Below the pieces are notes generated by a model that saw only the letters and a program-made list of their open reading frames with translations, did not search any database and had not been told where the DNA came from. The position numbers and the translations under genes are program-made. A stretch of DNA of 64,000 nt from Sphingobium sp. AP50 (GTDB taxonomy: Bacteria > Pseudomonadota > Alphaproteobacteria > Sphingomonadales > Sphingomonadaceae): assembly GCF_900109095.1 (NCBI RefSeq), contig NZ_FNYZ01000005.1, positions 124,001-188,000 of the forward strand, written 5' to 3'. Of this stretch, positions 17,518-26,721 are shown in pieces (within the stretch, counting starts at the first letter, position 1; every line of letters starts with the position of its first letter).

Positions 17518-19239
17518 TCAAGGCTGCTCGCTGCGCAGTTCGGCGATGGAGCGGTCGATTTCGCGCAGCGCCTCGGCACGGGCATCCCTGGGCATCGACG
17601 TGTTCGCCGCAATCTGGGCGCGGGCCGAGCGCAGGCCGCTGATCGCCGCGACATGGGCATTGCGGGCGGCGCGATCGGCGCGGGCCGCATCCATGTCAGC
17701 CTGACGTTCAGCACGATCCGCCTGAAGCTCCGCCCGCCGCGCGGCGCGATCCGCCTCACCCTGCGCGCGTTCGGCTGCCATCTGCGCCTGCCATTCCGCC
17801 TGACGCGCCGCCCGCTCCGCCTGTTGCCCGGCCTGCTGGGCAGCGCGCTCGATCCCCGCCTTGCAGATGCGGACCCGGATATGACGGCGGCCATTGGCGT
17901 CCACCGTCTCGCTGCGCGTCGTGCTCTGCTTGCCGGCATCGCAGCCTTCGCGCACATCGACCACCGGCACCATGCGGGCGATTTCCGCTTCGGTTGGGAT
18001 GCGATGGGTTTCGACCCGGCCATTGGCATGGGTCACGACGATGCGCCCCTTTTCGCTGCGCACGCTGACAGGCGGCACCGGGGGAACGGGCGGGATCGGC
18101 GCGGTCATGTCGACCGTTGGCGGGACGGGAGCGACCGGCGCCATCGGCGCGGGCACCGGCACAGGATCGGTAACGGCATGGGCGACGGGCGCAGCCGGAA
18201 CTGCTGGCACAGCCGGGACGGCGGGCACGGCGGCGACAGCGGGAATGGACGCTTCGGCCGGCTGGGCGACCAGATCGGTCAGGCGGGCGAAGTCGGCTCC
18301 GTCCACCTTGTCGGTGAGCGCCGCCATCTGCTGCGCGGCACGGCTGCCCGATGCGGTGAGCGCCAGACCGGTGGCGGTGACGAGCGCGACGGCGGCCATG
18401 CCCCAGCTGATACGGCGGAGCGACATGTCATGATTGGACAGCATTTTCAGCCTCCCCTTGAGAGCGTTGATGCGGGTAAGATGGCAGGCGGCGGCAAACT
18501 GGCGGCCACCGGCGGCCTTCAATATGGCGCGGCCATAGGCATGGGCCTGTTCCCGGCCGTAAAGCGACAGGACGCGCGCGTCGCAGGCCGTTTCCTGATC
18601 GGCGCGATAGGCACGATAGGCGATCCAGGCGATCGGATTGCACCAGTGGACGGCCAGCAACAGCAGGGCGATCATATTGGCAGTCAGATCGCCGCGCTCA
18701 TGATGCGCCCGTTCATGGGCGATCGCCATATCCTGTTCCTGCGCGTCATAGCGCAGCGCAAAATCGGCGGGCAGCACGATGAAGGGGCGGAAGATGCCGA
18801 AAGCCAGCGGCCCCGACGCCTGCGGGCTGGTGATGATGCGGATGCGCCCTTCTTCATCGATGGGCGTCATGCCGTGCAGCATGTGCCGACGAAAGCGGAC
18901 ATAGCCCACCGCCTGCACGATCAGGAAGGCGACCATGCCGACGAACCAGATCGCCAGCCCGATTTCCAGCCAGGGCATGGCGGGTGCGGCAGCCTCCACC
19001 GGCGCGGTGGCGGGCATGGCCAGCAGATCGGTCAGCCCCGCCTGATCCACCGCCTGATGCAGCGGTGAGGGATCAAGCTCTTCGGGCAGCGCGGGCATCA
19101 GCATCCGGGCCAGCGGCAGCGCCCAGAGCATATAGGCCGCCCCCGCCCCCAGCCAGCGCGCCACCGGGCGGCGCAGCATCATCACCAATGCCATCAGCAA
19201 GGTCGTGGCGATCAGCGTTTCGGCGATCCAGACGCTCAT
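17518..19239 (-). CDS. BlaR1/MecR1-type M56 membrane metallopeptidase
   Basis: A 573-residue M56 peptidase. Four or so membrane segments occupy ~1-310; the zinc motif HERAH sits near residue 175 and is followed by the ETACDARV segment with a further ligand. After residue ~310 the protein has an Ala/Pro/Val linker (AVPAVPAVPAVP), a strand-rich part, then a C-terminal Ala/Arg/Gln coiled coil. It lacks the penicillin-binding sensor domain of true BlaR1, so its signal is unknown. It overlaps the BlaI-type gene by 4 bp and presumably triggers its inactivation. Confidence 0.88.
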   Translation of the reverse strand: MSVWIAETLIATTLLMALVMMLRRPVARWLGAGAAYMLWALPLARMLMPALPEELDPSPLHQAVDQAGLTDLLAMPATAPVEAAAPAMPWLEIGLAIWFVGMVAFLIVQAVGYVRFRRHMLHGMTPIDEEGRIRIITSPQASGPLAFGIFRPFIVLPADFALRYDAQEQDMAIAHERAHHERGDLTANMIALLLLAVHWCNPIAWIAYRAYRADQETACDARVLSLYGREQAHAYGRAILKAAGGRQFAAACHLTRINALKGRLKMLSNHDMSLRRISWGMAAVALVTATGLALTASGSRAAQQMAALTDKVDGADFARLTDLVAQPAEASIPAVAAVPAVPAVPAVPAAPVAHAVTDPVPVPAPMAPVAPVPPTVDMTAPIPPVPPVPPVSVRSEKGRIVVTHANGRVETHRIPTEAEIARMVPVVDVREGCDAGKQSTTRSETVDANGRRHIRVRICKAGIERAAQQAGQQAERAARQAEWQAQMAAERAQGEADRAARRAELQADRAERQADMDAARADRAARNAHVAAISGLRSARAQIAANTSMPRDARAEALREIDRSIAELRSEQP

Positions 19240-19604
19240 GATTTCAGCCCTTTCAGGATTTCCTCAAGCTCGGCGATATCCTCCGCCGTCAATTGATCCT
19301 GGCTCGCCAACTGGGCGACCAGCGGCGACACCCGGCCGCCGAACAAGCGGTTCACCAGCCGCCCCGATTCGCCCGCCACATAGTCCTCACGCGCCACCAA
19401 CGGGCGATAGAGGAAGCGGCGGCCATCCTGATCGGCGGCGATCACATCCTTGGCCATCAGGCGAGACAGCAGAGTCTTGACCGTCTGGAGGCTCCAGTCG
19501 CGGTCGGCGGCGACCCGATCGGCGATGTCATTGGCGGCCTGTGGCGCGGCTTCCCACAGGGATTCCATCACCACCAGTTCCGCTTCGCTGATCTTCTCGC
19601 TCAC
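19236..19604 (-). CDS. BlaI/MecI/CopY-family repressor
   Basis: A 122-residue winged-helix repressor with ISEAELVVMESLWEAAPQAANDI and WSLQTVKTLLSRLMAKDV, then a dimerisation tail. GTG at 19604 is preferred: the alternative TTG at 19634 lies inside the operator palindrome. It is cotranscribed with the M56 peptidase gene, the usual repressor/receptor pair. No beta-lactamase gene is adjacent, so targets lie elsewhere or the pair controls only itself. Confidence 0.88.
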   Translation of the reverse strand: MSEKISEAELVVMESLWEAAPQAANDIADRVAADRDWSLQTVKTLLSRLMAKDVIAADQDGRRFLYRPLVAREDYVAGESGRLVNRLFGGRVSPLVAQLASQDQLTAEDIAELEEILKGLKS

Positions 19605-19633
19605 CTGACCACACCCGACTCGATCGTTTAACA

Positions 19634-19668
19634 ACTACAGCTGTAGTCGCATCGATTACGAATGTAGT
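19634..19668 (-). promoter_or_regulatory. BlaI-type operator pair at the repressor promoter
   Basis: ACTACAGCTGTAGT (19634-19647) is a perfect 14-bp palindrome of the TACAnnTGTA type bound by BlaI/MecI. A second, weaker box ATTACGAATGTAGT is at 19655-19668 and overlaps TTGACT, a likely -35. Autoregulation is inferred. Confidence 0.7.
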
Positions 19669-19763
19669 CAATAACGATTCGCAGGCGTCGATCGCGGACG
19701 GCGCGCGCCATTCCTGCCGCCTTTTCACGGAGATGGCCGAAATCGTCGGAATTTTTTACAAAT

Positions 19764-19781
19764 CGCAAGGGCGGGCTTGCG
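19764..19781. promoter_or_regulatory. Possible enhancer site upstream of the sigma-54 promoter
   Basis: CGCAAGggcgggCTTGCG is a dyad about 60 bp upstream of the -24 element. Spacing fits a bacterial enhancer-binding-protein site; no activator can be named. Confidence 0.35.
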
Positions 19782-19825
19782 GCGTTAACCTTTGCACCCC
19801 TCGATTTCCCGTGCCCGTCGCATAT

Positions 19826-19840
19826 TGGCACGGCGATTGC
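19826..19840 (+). promoter_or_regulatory. Sigma-54 (-24/-12) promoter candidate
   Basis: TGGCACG-GCGA-TTGC has GG at 19827-19828 and GC at 19839-19840, the invariant -24/-12 dinucleotides with correct spacing, matching the RpoN consensus TGGCACG-N4-TTGC. Predicted transcription start near 19852, rightward. Confidence 0.6.
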
Positions 19841-19850
19841 GTCCTGATCG

Positions 19851-19925
19851 CCGTTCCCACCGTTCTACTACCCGGGGGATGCAGGCAGGTCTCCGCCACG
19901 CATCCCCCACCCGGTGGCTTTCCCT
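19851..19925 (+). ncRNA. Candidate small RNA from the sigma-54 promoter
   Basis: No convincing rightward gene follows the promoter. The region contains a perfect 9-bp stem, GGGGGATGC (19874-19882) with GCATCCCCC (19900-19908), then a small CCACC/GGTGG hairpin. The 3' end is uncertain because no good T-tract follows. An in-frame rightward reading from ATG 19879 to 20172 exists but overlaps a better leftward gene. Confidence 0.3.
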
Positions 19926-19929
19926 AAAA

Positions 19930-20124
19930 TCAGCTTTCGATCAGATCCAGATAGGCGACGACATCATTGTCCGTCGCCAGGAACAGGCCGTCCTGCACTT
20001 CGGCCGGCTGCTGTTCGGCGACATGCAGCGCCTGACTGAGCGGGCCATACATAATGGTCATGGCCGCCCCATCATCGCCCAGATGATAGAGGCGGACGGT
20101 CGCGCTGTCATAGGTGGTTCGCAT
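19930..20124 (-). CDS. Small conserved hypothetical protein
   Basis: A 64-residue acidic protein beginning MRTTYDSATVRLYHLGDDG and ending DNDVVAYLDLIES. ATG at 20124 has AGGAAAG upstream, and TAT/CAT/GAT codon use matches its neighbours, which favours this strand over the overlapping rightward frame. No domain or membrane segment is recognised. It follows the beta-helix gene by 31 bp on the same strand and may share its transcript. Confidence 0.6.
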   Translation of the reverse strand: MRTTYDSATVRLYHLGDDGAAMTIMYGPLSQALHVAEQQPAEVQDGLFLATDNDVVAYLDLIES

Positions 20125-20155
20125 GACGCTTTCCTATCACAACAGCACAGCCAAG

Positions 20156-21094
20156 TCAGCGCCGGTCCTTGACCTTCATCGACGGCGCCAACTCGTTCGC
20201 GCCGATCTTCACCGCATCGTCGGTGAAATTGGCGACGAAGGTGGAGCCGCGCGCCAGCCCCGGTACGAAGCCCGCCTTGTTGCCCTCGATCACCAGCCCG
20301 GCGCTCGAATGTTCGCGGCCTTCCGGCGCGACGGTGATGAAGGCGGACCAGTTGTCCTTGTCCTTGCCCTGCACCATTTCATTGCCCGTGATCGTACCGG
20401 TCGCGCCGTTGGACAGGTCGATCATATAATTGGTCAGCTTGCCGCCACTGTCGTCGAAGCTGTTGCCGCTGATGGCGACGCGCGCGGTGCGGGTCTTCAG
20501 ATAATGGCCGCCATCACCCTGATCGAAGCGGCTGTTGGTGACGGACAGGGTGGCGAGCCGCCCGATATAGATGCCATGCGCGCAGTCGAGATCGCGGTCG
20601 CACCGGCCCAGCTTGCGGAAGGTCGACTTGTCGATCGCCACCTGCCCGCCATCATAATCGCCCGTGAGGATGCCTTCCTCGCTATTGCGGAACAGGCTGT
20701 TGCGGACGATCAGATTCCCGCTTTCCAGCCGGATGCCCGCGCCATTGCCATCGGGCACGCGGATATTCTGGAAGATGATGCCGTCGACCGTGCTGGCCTG
20801 CCCGCGCAGCACCAGCGCGCCCTTCCCCTCGCACGGCACCCCGTCGAAGATCACCGTGCCGGGCGTGGCGGCGCGGATGGTGACGTCCCCGCCCTGCTGC
20901 ACGCCGCACTGATGATAGGTGCCCGGCGCCACGACCACCGTGCCCCGCCGGTCCCCGATCGCCGCCAGCGCATCACCGATGGAGGCAAAGCCCTGCCCCG
21001 TCTCGGCGACGGTAAAGGGCGCGGCATTCCCCTGCGCCAGCGCGCTCGAAGCGATCGCGGCGGAGACGAGGAACGTGGTGGAGAGGATGCGCAT
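20156..21094 (-). CDS. Secreted right-handed parallel beta-helix protein
   Basis: A 312-residue exported protein; the signal peptide ends near SSALAQ. Repeating units such as GAGIRLESGNLIVRNSLFRNS and LSVTNSRFDQGDGG show the ladder of a right-handed beta-helix (PbH1 repeats, pectate-lyase-like superfamily). Many such proteins bind or cut polysaccharide; no catalytic site is assigned here. ATG at 21094 is chosen because an upstream extension to 21136 would break the signal peptide. Confidence 0.75.
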   Translation of the reverse strand: MRILSTTFLVSAAIASSALAQGNAAPFTVAETGQGFASIGDALAAIGDRRGTVVVAPGTYHQCGVQQGGDVTIRAATPGTVIFDGVPCEGKGALVLRGQASTVDGIIFQNIRVPDGNGAGIRLESGNLIVRNSLFRNSEEGILTGDYDGGQVAIDKSTFRKLGRCDRDLDCAHGIYIGRLATLSVTNSRFDQGDGGHYLKTRTARVAISGNSFDDSGGKLTNYMIDLSNGATGTITGNEMVQGKDKDNWSAFITVAPEGREHSSAGLVIEGNKAGFVPGLARGSTFVANFTDDAVKIGANELAPSMKVKDRR

Positions 21095-21293
21095 GGGGGC
21101 AGAATAGGCCCGGCGGCGTGCGGGACCAAGCGGCAATAACGCGCTGCCCCGCTATGGGACAGATGTGGAGCGGGTCGAGTGTCAGGGATGGATCGAAAGA
21201 AGGCCTGCTAGGAGGGAATGGAGATGGTGCAACAATTGCACTATCTTCCCCATGGTTACGTTATATCGCAGCAGTGAATGCCGCCACGTCCTC

Positions 21294-21587
21294 CTATTTC
21301 GGCCATTCATCTGTGGTCCAGTCGCGGGACGCGTGCATGACGCGAACAATGGTCAGCACATCATCGCCCAAAACATAGGCGAGGATGTAGGGGAGGCGGC
21401 GGATGGATTTTTCGTACGTGCCGCTAACACGACCGGGATGGCCCGTGGCGAAATCGGCCAATGCATCGCCCGTTTCGCGAATCCGGATCGCGATCCGGCG
21501 TGCGGCGACGGGGTTGTCTCGTGCAATGTGGATGACCTGCGCCTGTATGTCGGCGAGCGCGTCCTCCGACCATTGCACCTGCCTCAT
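21294..21587 (-). CDS. RelE/ParE-family toxin
   Basis: A 97-residue ParE-type toxin: VQWSEDALADIQAQVIHIARDNP.AARRI then SGTYEKSIRRLPYILAYV..DDVLTIVRVMHASRDW. ParE proteins inhibit DNA gyrase, RelE proteins cleave mRNA; the RLPYIL and conserved RDW ending fit ParE. ATG overlaps the antitoxin stop by 4 bp. Confidence 0.88.
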   Translation of the reverse strand: MRQVQWSEDALADIQAQVIHIARDNPVAARRIAIRIRETGDALADFATGHPGRVSGTYEKSIRRLPYILAYVLGDDVLTIVRVMHASRDWTTDEWPK

Positions 21588-21844
21588 GCGGCGTTTTTAC
21601 TTGCCGCAGCGATAGCGGCGTCAAGCCGGTCCATCGCCTCCTTGTGCGGAATGACCCTGCCCGCCTTCATGTCGGCGATGCCGCGCTCTACGCCTGCGAT
21701 GATATCCAGTTCGCGGTCGACATAGGCTTCAAGTGCCTCGGCCGCGAGGAAGGATCGGGAGCGACGACTGCTCTGCGCGAGGCGACCGAGTTTTTCCTTG
21801 AGATCGGTGGTCATGCGGATGGTCATCGTCGTGCTGGCGGTCAT
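21584..21844 (-). CDS. Ribbon-helix-helix antitoxin
   Basis: An 86-residue antitoxin with a ribbon-helix-helix N-terminus (MTIRMTTDLKEKLGRLAQSSRRSRSFLAAEALEAYVDRE) and a C-terminal toxin-binding tail. ATG at 21844 is preferred, with AGGACC upstream; ATGs at 21859 and 21862 are alternatives. It precedes the toxin, the usual order for parDE-type operons. Confidence 0.85.
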   Translation of the reverse strand: MTASTTMTIRMTTDLKEKLGRLAQSSRRSRSFLAAEALEAYVDRELDIIAGVERGIADMKAGRVIPHKEAMDRLDAAIAAASKNAA

Positions 21845-21863
21845 CGCGCGGTCCTTCATCATC

Positions 21864-21881
21864 TGTGTACATTGTAGCACA
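21864..21881 (-). promoter_or_regulatory. Antitoxin promoter/operator candidate
   Basis: On the minus strand TGTGCTACAATGTACACA contains an extended -10 (TGCTACAAT) and the imperfect palindrome TACA/TGTA. Such overlap fits RHH antitoxin autorepression. Confidence 0.45.
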
Positions 21882-21902
21882 GGATGATGTGGCCTGCACG
21901 GG

Positions 21903-24503
21903 TCAATCCAGATTAGGTCGCAGATAGCGCTCCGCCGTCTCCAGATCTATGCCGCGCCGCTGCGCATAATCTTCCAGCTGGTCGCGCCCGACCCGCGCAA
22001 CGCCGAAATATTCCGCCTGCGCATGGCCGAAATAGAAACCGCTGACCGCTGCCGTGGGCAGCATGGCAAAGCTCTCCGTCAACGTCGCGCCGGTCGCATG
22101 ATGCGCGTCGAGCATGTCGAACAGGATCGGTTTCAGGCTATGTTCCGGGCAGGCGGGATAGCCCGGCGCCGGGCGGATGCCGCGATATTGTTCCTTGATC
22201 AGCGCCTCGTTGGTGAGTTGCTCACCCTCCGAATAGCCCCACAAAGCCGTGCGGACATAATGGTGGAGCCGCTCAGCAAAGGCTTCGGCCAGACGATCGG
22301 CCAGCGCCTTCAATAGGATATCCGAATAGTCATCGATCGCGTTCTTGAAGCGGGCCAGATGCGGTTCGATGCCATGGATCGACACGGCAAAGCCGCCCAT
22401 CCAGTCGCCATCATGGCTGATGAAGTCAGCGAGGCACATATTGGCACGCCCTTCCCGCTTCTGAATCTGCTGGCGCAACATCGGCAGAGTATAATGTTTC
22501 TCATCCTCGACATGGACGATGATGTCGTCGCCATCCCGGCGGCAGGGCCACAGGCCCGCAACGCCCCGCGCGGTCAGCCATTTGTCGTTGACGATCTTGT
22601 CGAGCATCTTCTGCGCGTCGGCGAACAGGCTGGTCGCGCTTTCGCCCACCACCGGATCGGTCAGGATCGCGGGATAATTGCCCGCCAGTTCCCAGGCGCG
22701 GAAGAAGGGCGTCCAGTCGATATACTGGACCAGATCCTTCAGATCCCAGTCGGGGAAGCGATGCACGCCGGGCAGGCGCGGACGCGGCGCCTTCAGGCTT
22801 TCGTCGATCTCAAACCCGTTGTCGCGGGCGTCGGCGATGCTGATCAGCGCGCTCTGCCCCTTGTTGGCGCGGGCGACGCGGACATGCTCATAATCGTCCT
22901 TGGTCTTCTGGACGAAATCATTCTTCTGCGTTTCGCTGACCAGCGCCGTCGCCACACCCACCGCGCGGCTGGCGTCCAGCACATGCACCACCGGCCCGGT
23001 AAAGGCCGGGTCGATGCGCAGCGCCGTGTGCACGCGCGAGGTGGTCGCCCCGCCGATCAGCAACGGCATCACCATATTGGCGCGCTGCATTTCCTGCGCC
23101 ACCGTCACCATCTCGTCCAGCGAGGGGGTGATGAGGCCGGACAGGCCGATCATGTCCGCGTCATGATCGTTCGCAGCCTTGATGATGTCCTGCCAGGGCA
23201 CCATCACGCCCATGTCGACCACTTCGAAGCCGTTGCACTGGAGCACGACGCCGACGATATTCTTGCCGATATCATGCACGTCGCCCTTCACGGTCGCCAT
23301 GATGATCTTGCCCTTGCCCTTGGCGCCCGGTTCCTTGGCCGCCTCGATATAAGGCAGCAGATGCGCGACCGCCTTCTTCATGACGCGGGCGGATTTGACG
23401 ACCTGCGGCAGGAACATCTTGCCCGCGCCGAACAGGTCGCCGACCACGTTCATGCCGTCCATCAGCGGACCTTCGATCACCTCGATCGGCTTGGCGGCGG
23501 CGAGGCGGCACTCTTCGGTGTCCTCCACCACATACATGTCGATGCCCTTGACCAGCGCATGTTCCAGCCGCTTGGCGACCGGCCAGCCCCGCCATTCCTG
23601 CGCGGCCTTTTCGGTCGCCGCATCCTTGCCGCGATAGCTTTCCGCCAGCGTGACCAGCCGCTCGCCCGCTTCGGGATCGCTGTTCAGCAGCACATCTTCG
23701 CATGCCTTGCGCAGCGCCGGATCGATCGTGTCATAGACGTCGAGTTGCCCGGCATTGACGATCGCCATGTCCAGCCCCGCCGGAATGGCATGGTACAGGA
23801 ACACGCTGTGCATCGCCCGGCGCACCGGTTCGTTACCGCGGAAAGAGAAGGAGAAATTCGACAGTCCGCCCGAAATATGGACATGCGGGCAGCGCTTCTT
23901 GATCTCGCGGCATGCTTCGATGAAGTCGACGCCGTAATTATTGTGCTCCTCGATCCCCGTCGCCACCGCGAAGATATTGGGATCGAAGATGATGTCTTCG
24001 GGTGGAAAACCGATGGTCATCAACAGCTTGTAAGCGCGCTCGCAAATCTCGACCTTGCGGGCCTGCGTGTCCGCCTGCCCGGTTTCGTCGAAGGCCATGA
24101 CGACCACCGCGGCGCCATAGGCCATGCAGAGACGCGCATGATGCAGGAAGGCTTCCTCACCCTCCTTCATGCTGATCGAATTGACCACCGGCTTGCCGGA
24201 CACGCATTTCAGACCCGCCTCGATCACTTCCCATTTGGAACTGTCGATCATCACCGGCACGCGGCTGATGTCCGGTTCCGATGTCATGAGCTTGAGGAAA
24301 GTGGTCATCGCCTCGACCGCGTCGAGCAGACCTTCGTCCATGTTGACGTCGACGATCTGCGCGCCATTTTCGACCTGCTCGCGCGCGATGTCGATGGCGG
24401 CGGCATAGTCGCCGGCCATGATCAGCTTCTTGAACTTGGCCGATCCGGTGACGTTGGTGCGTTCACCGATATTGACGAAGGTGGCGGTGGATTGGGTGGT
24501 CAT
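21903..24503 (-). CDS. metH: Methionine synthase, C-terminal polypeptide (pterin, cobalamin and activation domains)
   Basis: An 866-residue protein equal to the last three modules of MetH. Methyl-THF-binding domain ~1-280 ([16 protein letters not shown]), cobalamin module with the His ligand in [10 protein letters not shown] near residue 425, and the SAM-dependent reactivation domain at the C-terminus ([14 protein letters not shown], with TASYWGYS-type region). It transfers methyl from methyl-THF to homocysteine via cobalamin, with the separate N-terminal polypeptide. Start at 24503. Split MetH is known in some alphaproteobacteria. Confidence 0.95.
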   Translation of the reverse strand: MTTQSTATFVNIGERTNVTGSAKFKKLIMAGDYAAAIDIAREQVENGAQIVDVNMDEGLLDAVEAMTTFLKLMTSEPDISRVPVMIDSSKWEVIEAGLKCVSGKPVVNSISMKEGEEAFLHHARLCMAYGAAVVVMAFDETGQADTQARKVEICERAYKLLMTIGFPPEDIIFDPNIFAVATGIEEHNNYGVDFIEACREIKKRCPHVHISGGLSNFSFSFRGNEPVRRAMHSVFLYHAIPAGLDMAIVNAGQLDVYDTIDPALRKACEDVLLNSDPEAGERLVTLAESYRGKDAATEKAAQEWRGWPVAKRLEHALVKGIDMYVVEDTEECRLAAAKPIEVIEGPLMDGMNVVGDLFGAGKMFLPQVVKSARVMKKAVAHLLPYIEAAKEPGAKGKGKIIMATVKGDVHDIGKNIVGVVLQCNGFEVVDMGVMVPWQDIIKAANDHDADMIGLSGLITPSLDEMVTVAQEMQRANMVMPLLIGGATTSRVHTALRIDPAFTGPVVHVLDASRAVGVATALVSETQKNDFVQKTKDDYEHVRVARANKGQSALISIADARDNGFEIDESLKAPRPRLPGVHRFPDWDLKDLVQYIDWTPFFRAWELAGNYPAILTDPVVGESATSLFADAQKMLDKIVNDKWLTARGVAGLWPCRRDGDDIIVHVEDEKHYTLPMLRQQIQKREGRANMCLADFISHDGDWMGGFAVSIHGIEPHLARFKNAIDDYSDILLKALADRLAEAFAERLHHYVRTALWGYSEGEQLTNEALIKEQYRGIRPAPGYPACPEHSLKPILFDMLDAHHATGATLTESFAMLPTAAVSGFYFGHAQAEYFGVARVGRDQLEDYAQRRGIDLETAERYLRPNLD

Positions 24504-24517
24504 TTTGCTTCTCTTCT

Positions 24518-24612
24518 CCCCTCCCGCAAGCGGGAGGGGCCGGGGGTGGGCTTTCCTGGAGCAGCGCCTGGACAGGCCCACCCCCTAGCCCCCTCCCGCA
24601 AGCGGGAGGGGG
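24518..24612. repeat. Inverted pair of hairpin/G-run repeats between the two metH parts
   Basis: Units CCTCCCGCAAGCGGGAGGGG with tails ccGGGGGTGGGC (left) and, inverted, GCCCACCCCC (right) around a ~30-bp spacer. Both units are of the short form. Lies between cotranscribed cistrons and could tune their relative expression. Confidence 0.88.
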
Positions 24613-24622
24613 AACATTCTTT

Positions 24623-25672
24623 TTATGCCGCGATATGCATCGGCTCCAGCCCAGCGAGGCGCGTCACGACCTGCAACTCCGGCACCACGCGCGGCTTGTG
24701 GCCCGCCAGCGCCTTCGCCACCGCACCGATATGGGCGGGCGTCGTGCCACAGCAGCCGCCAACCATATTGACCAGCCCTTCGTCCACCCAGTCGCGGATC
24801 AGCTTCGCGGTGGTTTCCGGCAGTTCGTCATACTGCCCCAGTTCGTTGGGCAGGCCGGCATTGGGATAGGCCAGGATCAGCGTGTCGGCATTCTTCGACA
24901 ATTCCGACAGATAAGGCCGCAGCAAATCCGCCCCGAAGGCGCAGTTCACGCCGATGGTCAGCGGCTTCAAATGCCGCAGCGAATACCAGAAGGCGTTGAT
25001 CGTGTGGCCCGACAGGTTCCGGCCGGACATGTCGGTGATGGTGAAGCTGAGCATCACCGGCACCGGACGGCCCGAAGCAACCTCGGCTTCCCGCGCGGCC
25101 ATGCCGGCGGCCTTGGCATTGAGCGTATCGAAACAGGTTTCGATCAGCAGGAAATCCACCCCACCCGCGATCAGCGCATCGCACTGCTCACGATAGTCGG
25201 CCTTCAACGTATCATAATCGACTTCGCGGAACGCAGGGTCATTCACGTCAGGCGATATCGACAGTGTCTTGTTCGTCGGGCCGATGGAGCCACAGACGAA
25301 GCGCGGCTTGCCGTCCCTCGCCGTCGCCTTCTCGCAAGCCGCACGGGCGATCTTCGCGGCGGCGACATTGATGTCCCACACCAGATGCTCGCAGCCATAA
25401 TCAGCCATCGCGATCTTGGTCGAAGAGAAGGTGTTCGTCTCGATCATGTCGGCGCCATTGTCGAGATAGGCGGTGTGGATACCCTCCACGATGTCCGGCC
25501 GGGTCAGGCAGAGCAGGTCGTTATTGCCCTTCTGGTCCTTGGCCAGATCCAGATCGCCGCGATAATCGGCTTCGGTCAGGCCATGTTTCTGGATCGACGT
25601 GCCATAGCCGCCGTCGAAAATCAGGATCTTTTCCGCCGCCAGGGCGCGCAATTGTGCTTCGGCGCTCATCAT
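24623..25672 (-). CDS. metH: Methionine synthase, N-terminal polypeptide (homocysteine-binding, zinc domain)
   Basis: A 349-residue homocysteine S-methyltransferase domain. The zinc cysteines are in GVNCAFGAD and the GGCCGTTPAHI motif near the C-terminus; ILIFDGGYGTSIQ and ETNTFSST are also typical. It supplies homocysteine to the cobalamin polypeptide encoded next. ATG pair at 25672/25669 with GGAG upstream. A longer frame to 25765 reads through an intergenic repeat and is rejected. Confidence 0.93.
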   Translation of the reverse strand: MMSAEAQLRALAAEKILIFDGGYGTSIQKHGLTEADYRGDLDLAKDQKGNNDLLCLTRPDIVEGIHTAYLDNGADMIETNTFSSTKIAMADYGCEHLVWDINVAAAKIARAACEKATARDGKPRFVCGSIGPTNKTLSISPDVNDPAFREVDYDTLKADYREQCDALIAGGVDFLLIETCFDTLNAKAAGMAAREAEVASGRPVPVMLSFTITDMSGRNLSGHTINAFWYSLRHLKPLTIGVNCAFGADLLRPYLSELSKNADTLILAYPNAGLPNELGQYDELPETTAKLIRDWVDEGLVNMVGGCCGTTPAHIGAVAKALAGHKPRVVPELQVVTRLAGLEPMHIAA

Positions 25673-25698
25673 CAAAACTCCGCCTATCAAAAAATTAC

Positions 25699-25799
25699 CG
25701 TTCGTCCTGAGTAGGAGACTGAGCTTGTCGAAGACTCCATATCGAAGGACCCTTCGATACGCCATTTCGACAAGCTCAATGGCTACTCAGGGCGAACGG
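25699..25799. repeat. Intergenic repeat CCGTTCGTCCTGAGTAG family
   Basis: Outer arms CCGTTCGTCCTGAGTAG and CTACTCAGGGCGAACGG, inner arms ATCGAAGG/CCTTCGAT. Compact copy of the 17354-17496 family, between metF and metH. Confidence 0.88.
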
Positions 25800-25809
25800 G
25801 GGAAATCTG

Positions 25810-26721
25810 TCATGCTGCTGCGTCCGCCATCACTTTGGGCCGCAACCCAAGCAGATGACAGATCGCATAGCTATGTTCCGCCCGGTTGAGCGTATAGAAA
25901 TGGAAGTCGCGCACGCCGCCTTCATACAGCTTCCGGCACAATTCCGCCGCGATCGTCGCCGACACGAGCTGGCGCGCGGACGGATGATCGTCCAGCCCTT
26001 CGAACAGCCGCGCCATCCATTGCGGCACGTCGGTATTGCACATGGCGGCCATGCGCTGGGTCGCGGCGAAATTGCCGACCGGCATGATGCCCGGCACGAT
26101 GTCCGCGCTGATGCCCGCCGCCAGCACCTTGTCCATGAAGCGGAAATAGGTGTCGGGCGCAAAGAAGAACTGCGTGATCGCGCGGGTCGCCCCGGCATCC
26201 AGCTTGCGCTTCAGATTATCCAGATCGCTCTGCGCGCTCGCGGCTTCGGGATGCACTTCCGGATAGGCGGAGACGGAAATCTCGAACGGATGGCGCTGCA
26301 TCAGCCCTTCGACCAGATCGGCCGCGCCGGTATAGCCATCGGGATGCGGTTCGAACGTGCCGCCCACTTCGGGCGGATCGCCGCGCAGGGCGACGATATG
26401 GCGCACGCCCGCTTCCCAATAAGCGTCGGCAATCTCGCCGATTTCCGCTTTGCTCGCAGCGACGCAGGTCAGGTGCGCGGCGGCCGCCAGCGGCGTTTCC
26501 TTCGCGATGCGGGCGACCGTATTATGGGTCCGCTCCCGCGTGGAACCGCCCGCGCCATAGGTCACGGACACGAATTTGGGCGCCAGCGGCGTCAGCGTCT
26601 CGATCGCCGACCAGAGCTGCGCCTCCATCTTCTCCGTCTTGGGCGGGAAGAATTCGAAGCTCACCTGGCAGTCGCCGGCCAGATCCGCATACAAAGGTGC
26701 GGCAGGATCATTCAGGGTCAT
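25810..26721 (-). CDS. metF: Methylenetetrahydrofolate reductase
   Basis: A 303-residue MetF reducing methylene-THF to methyl-THF with FAD. Motifs: VSFEFFPPKTEKME, SVTYGAGGSTRERT, HLTCV, ALRGDPPE, and FFFAPDTYFRFMDK. It supplies the methyl donor for the split MetH encoded downstream. ATG at 26721 overlaps the regulator stop by 4 bp, so regulator and metF are cotranscribed. Length is normal. Confidence 0.96.
   Translation of the reverse strand: MTLNDPAAPLYADLAGDCQVSFEFFPPKTEKMEAQLWSAIETLTPLAPKFVSVTYGAGGSTRERTHNTVARIAKETPLAAAAHLTCVAASKAEIGEIADAYWEAGVRHIVALRGDPPEVGGTFEPHPDGYTGAADLVEGLMQRHPFEISVSAYPEVHPEAASAQSDLDNLKRKLDAGATRAITQFFFAPDTYFRFMDKVLAAGISADIVPGIMPVGNFAATQRMAAMCNTDVPQWMARLFEGLDDHPSARQLVSATIAAELCRKLYEGGVRDFHFYTLNRAEHSYAICHLLGLRPKVMADAAA

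Noticed and set aside
19792..20172. Rightward 126-residue reading frame, or a shorter one from ATG 19879
   Set aside because: It overlaps a leftward gene with a good ribosome-binding site and native codon use; the frame looks like its mirror image.
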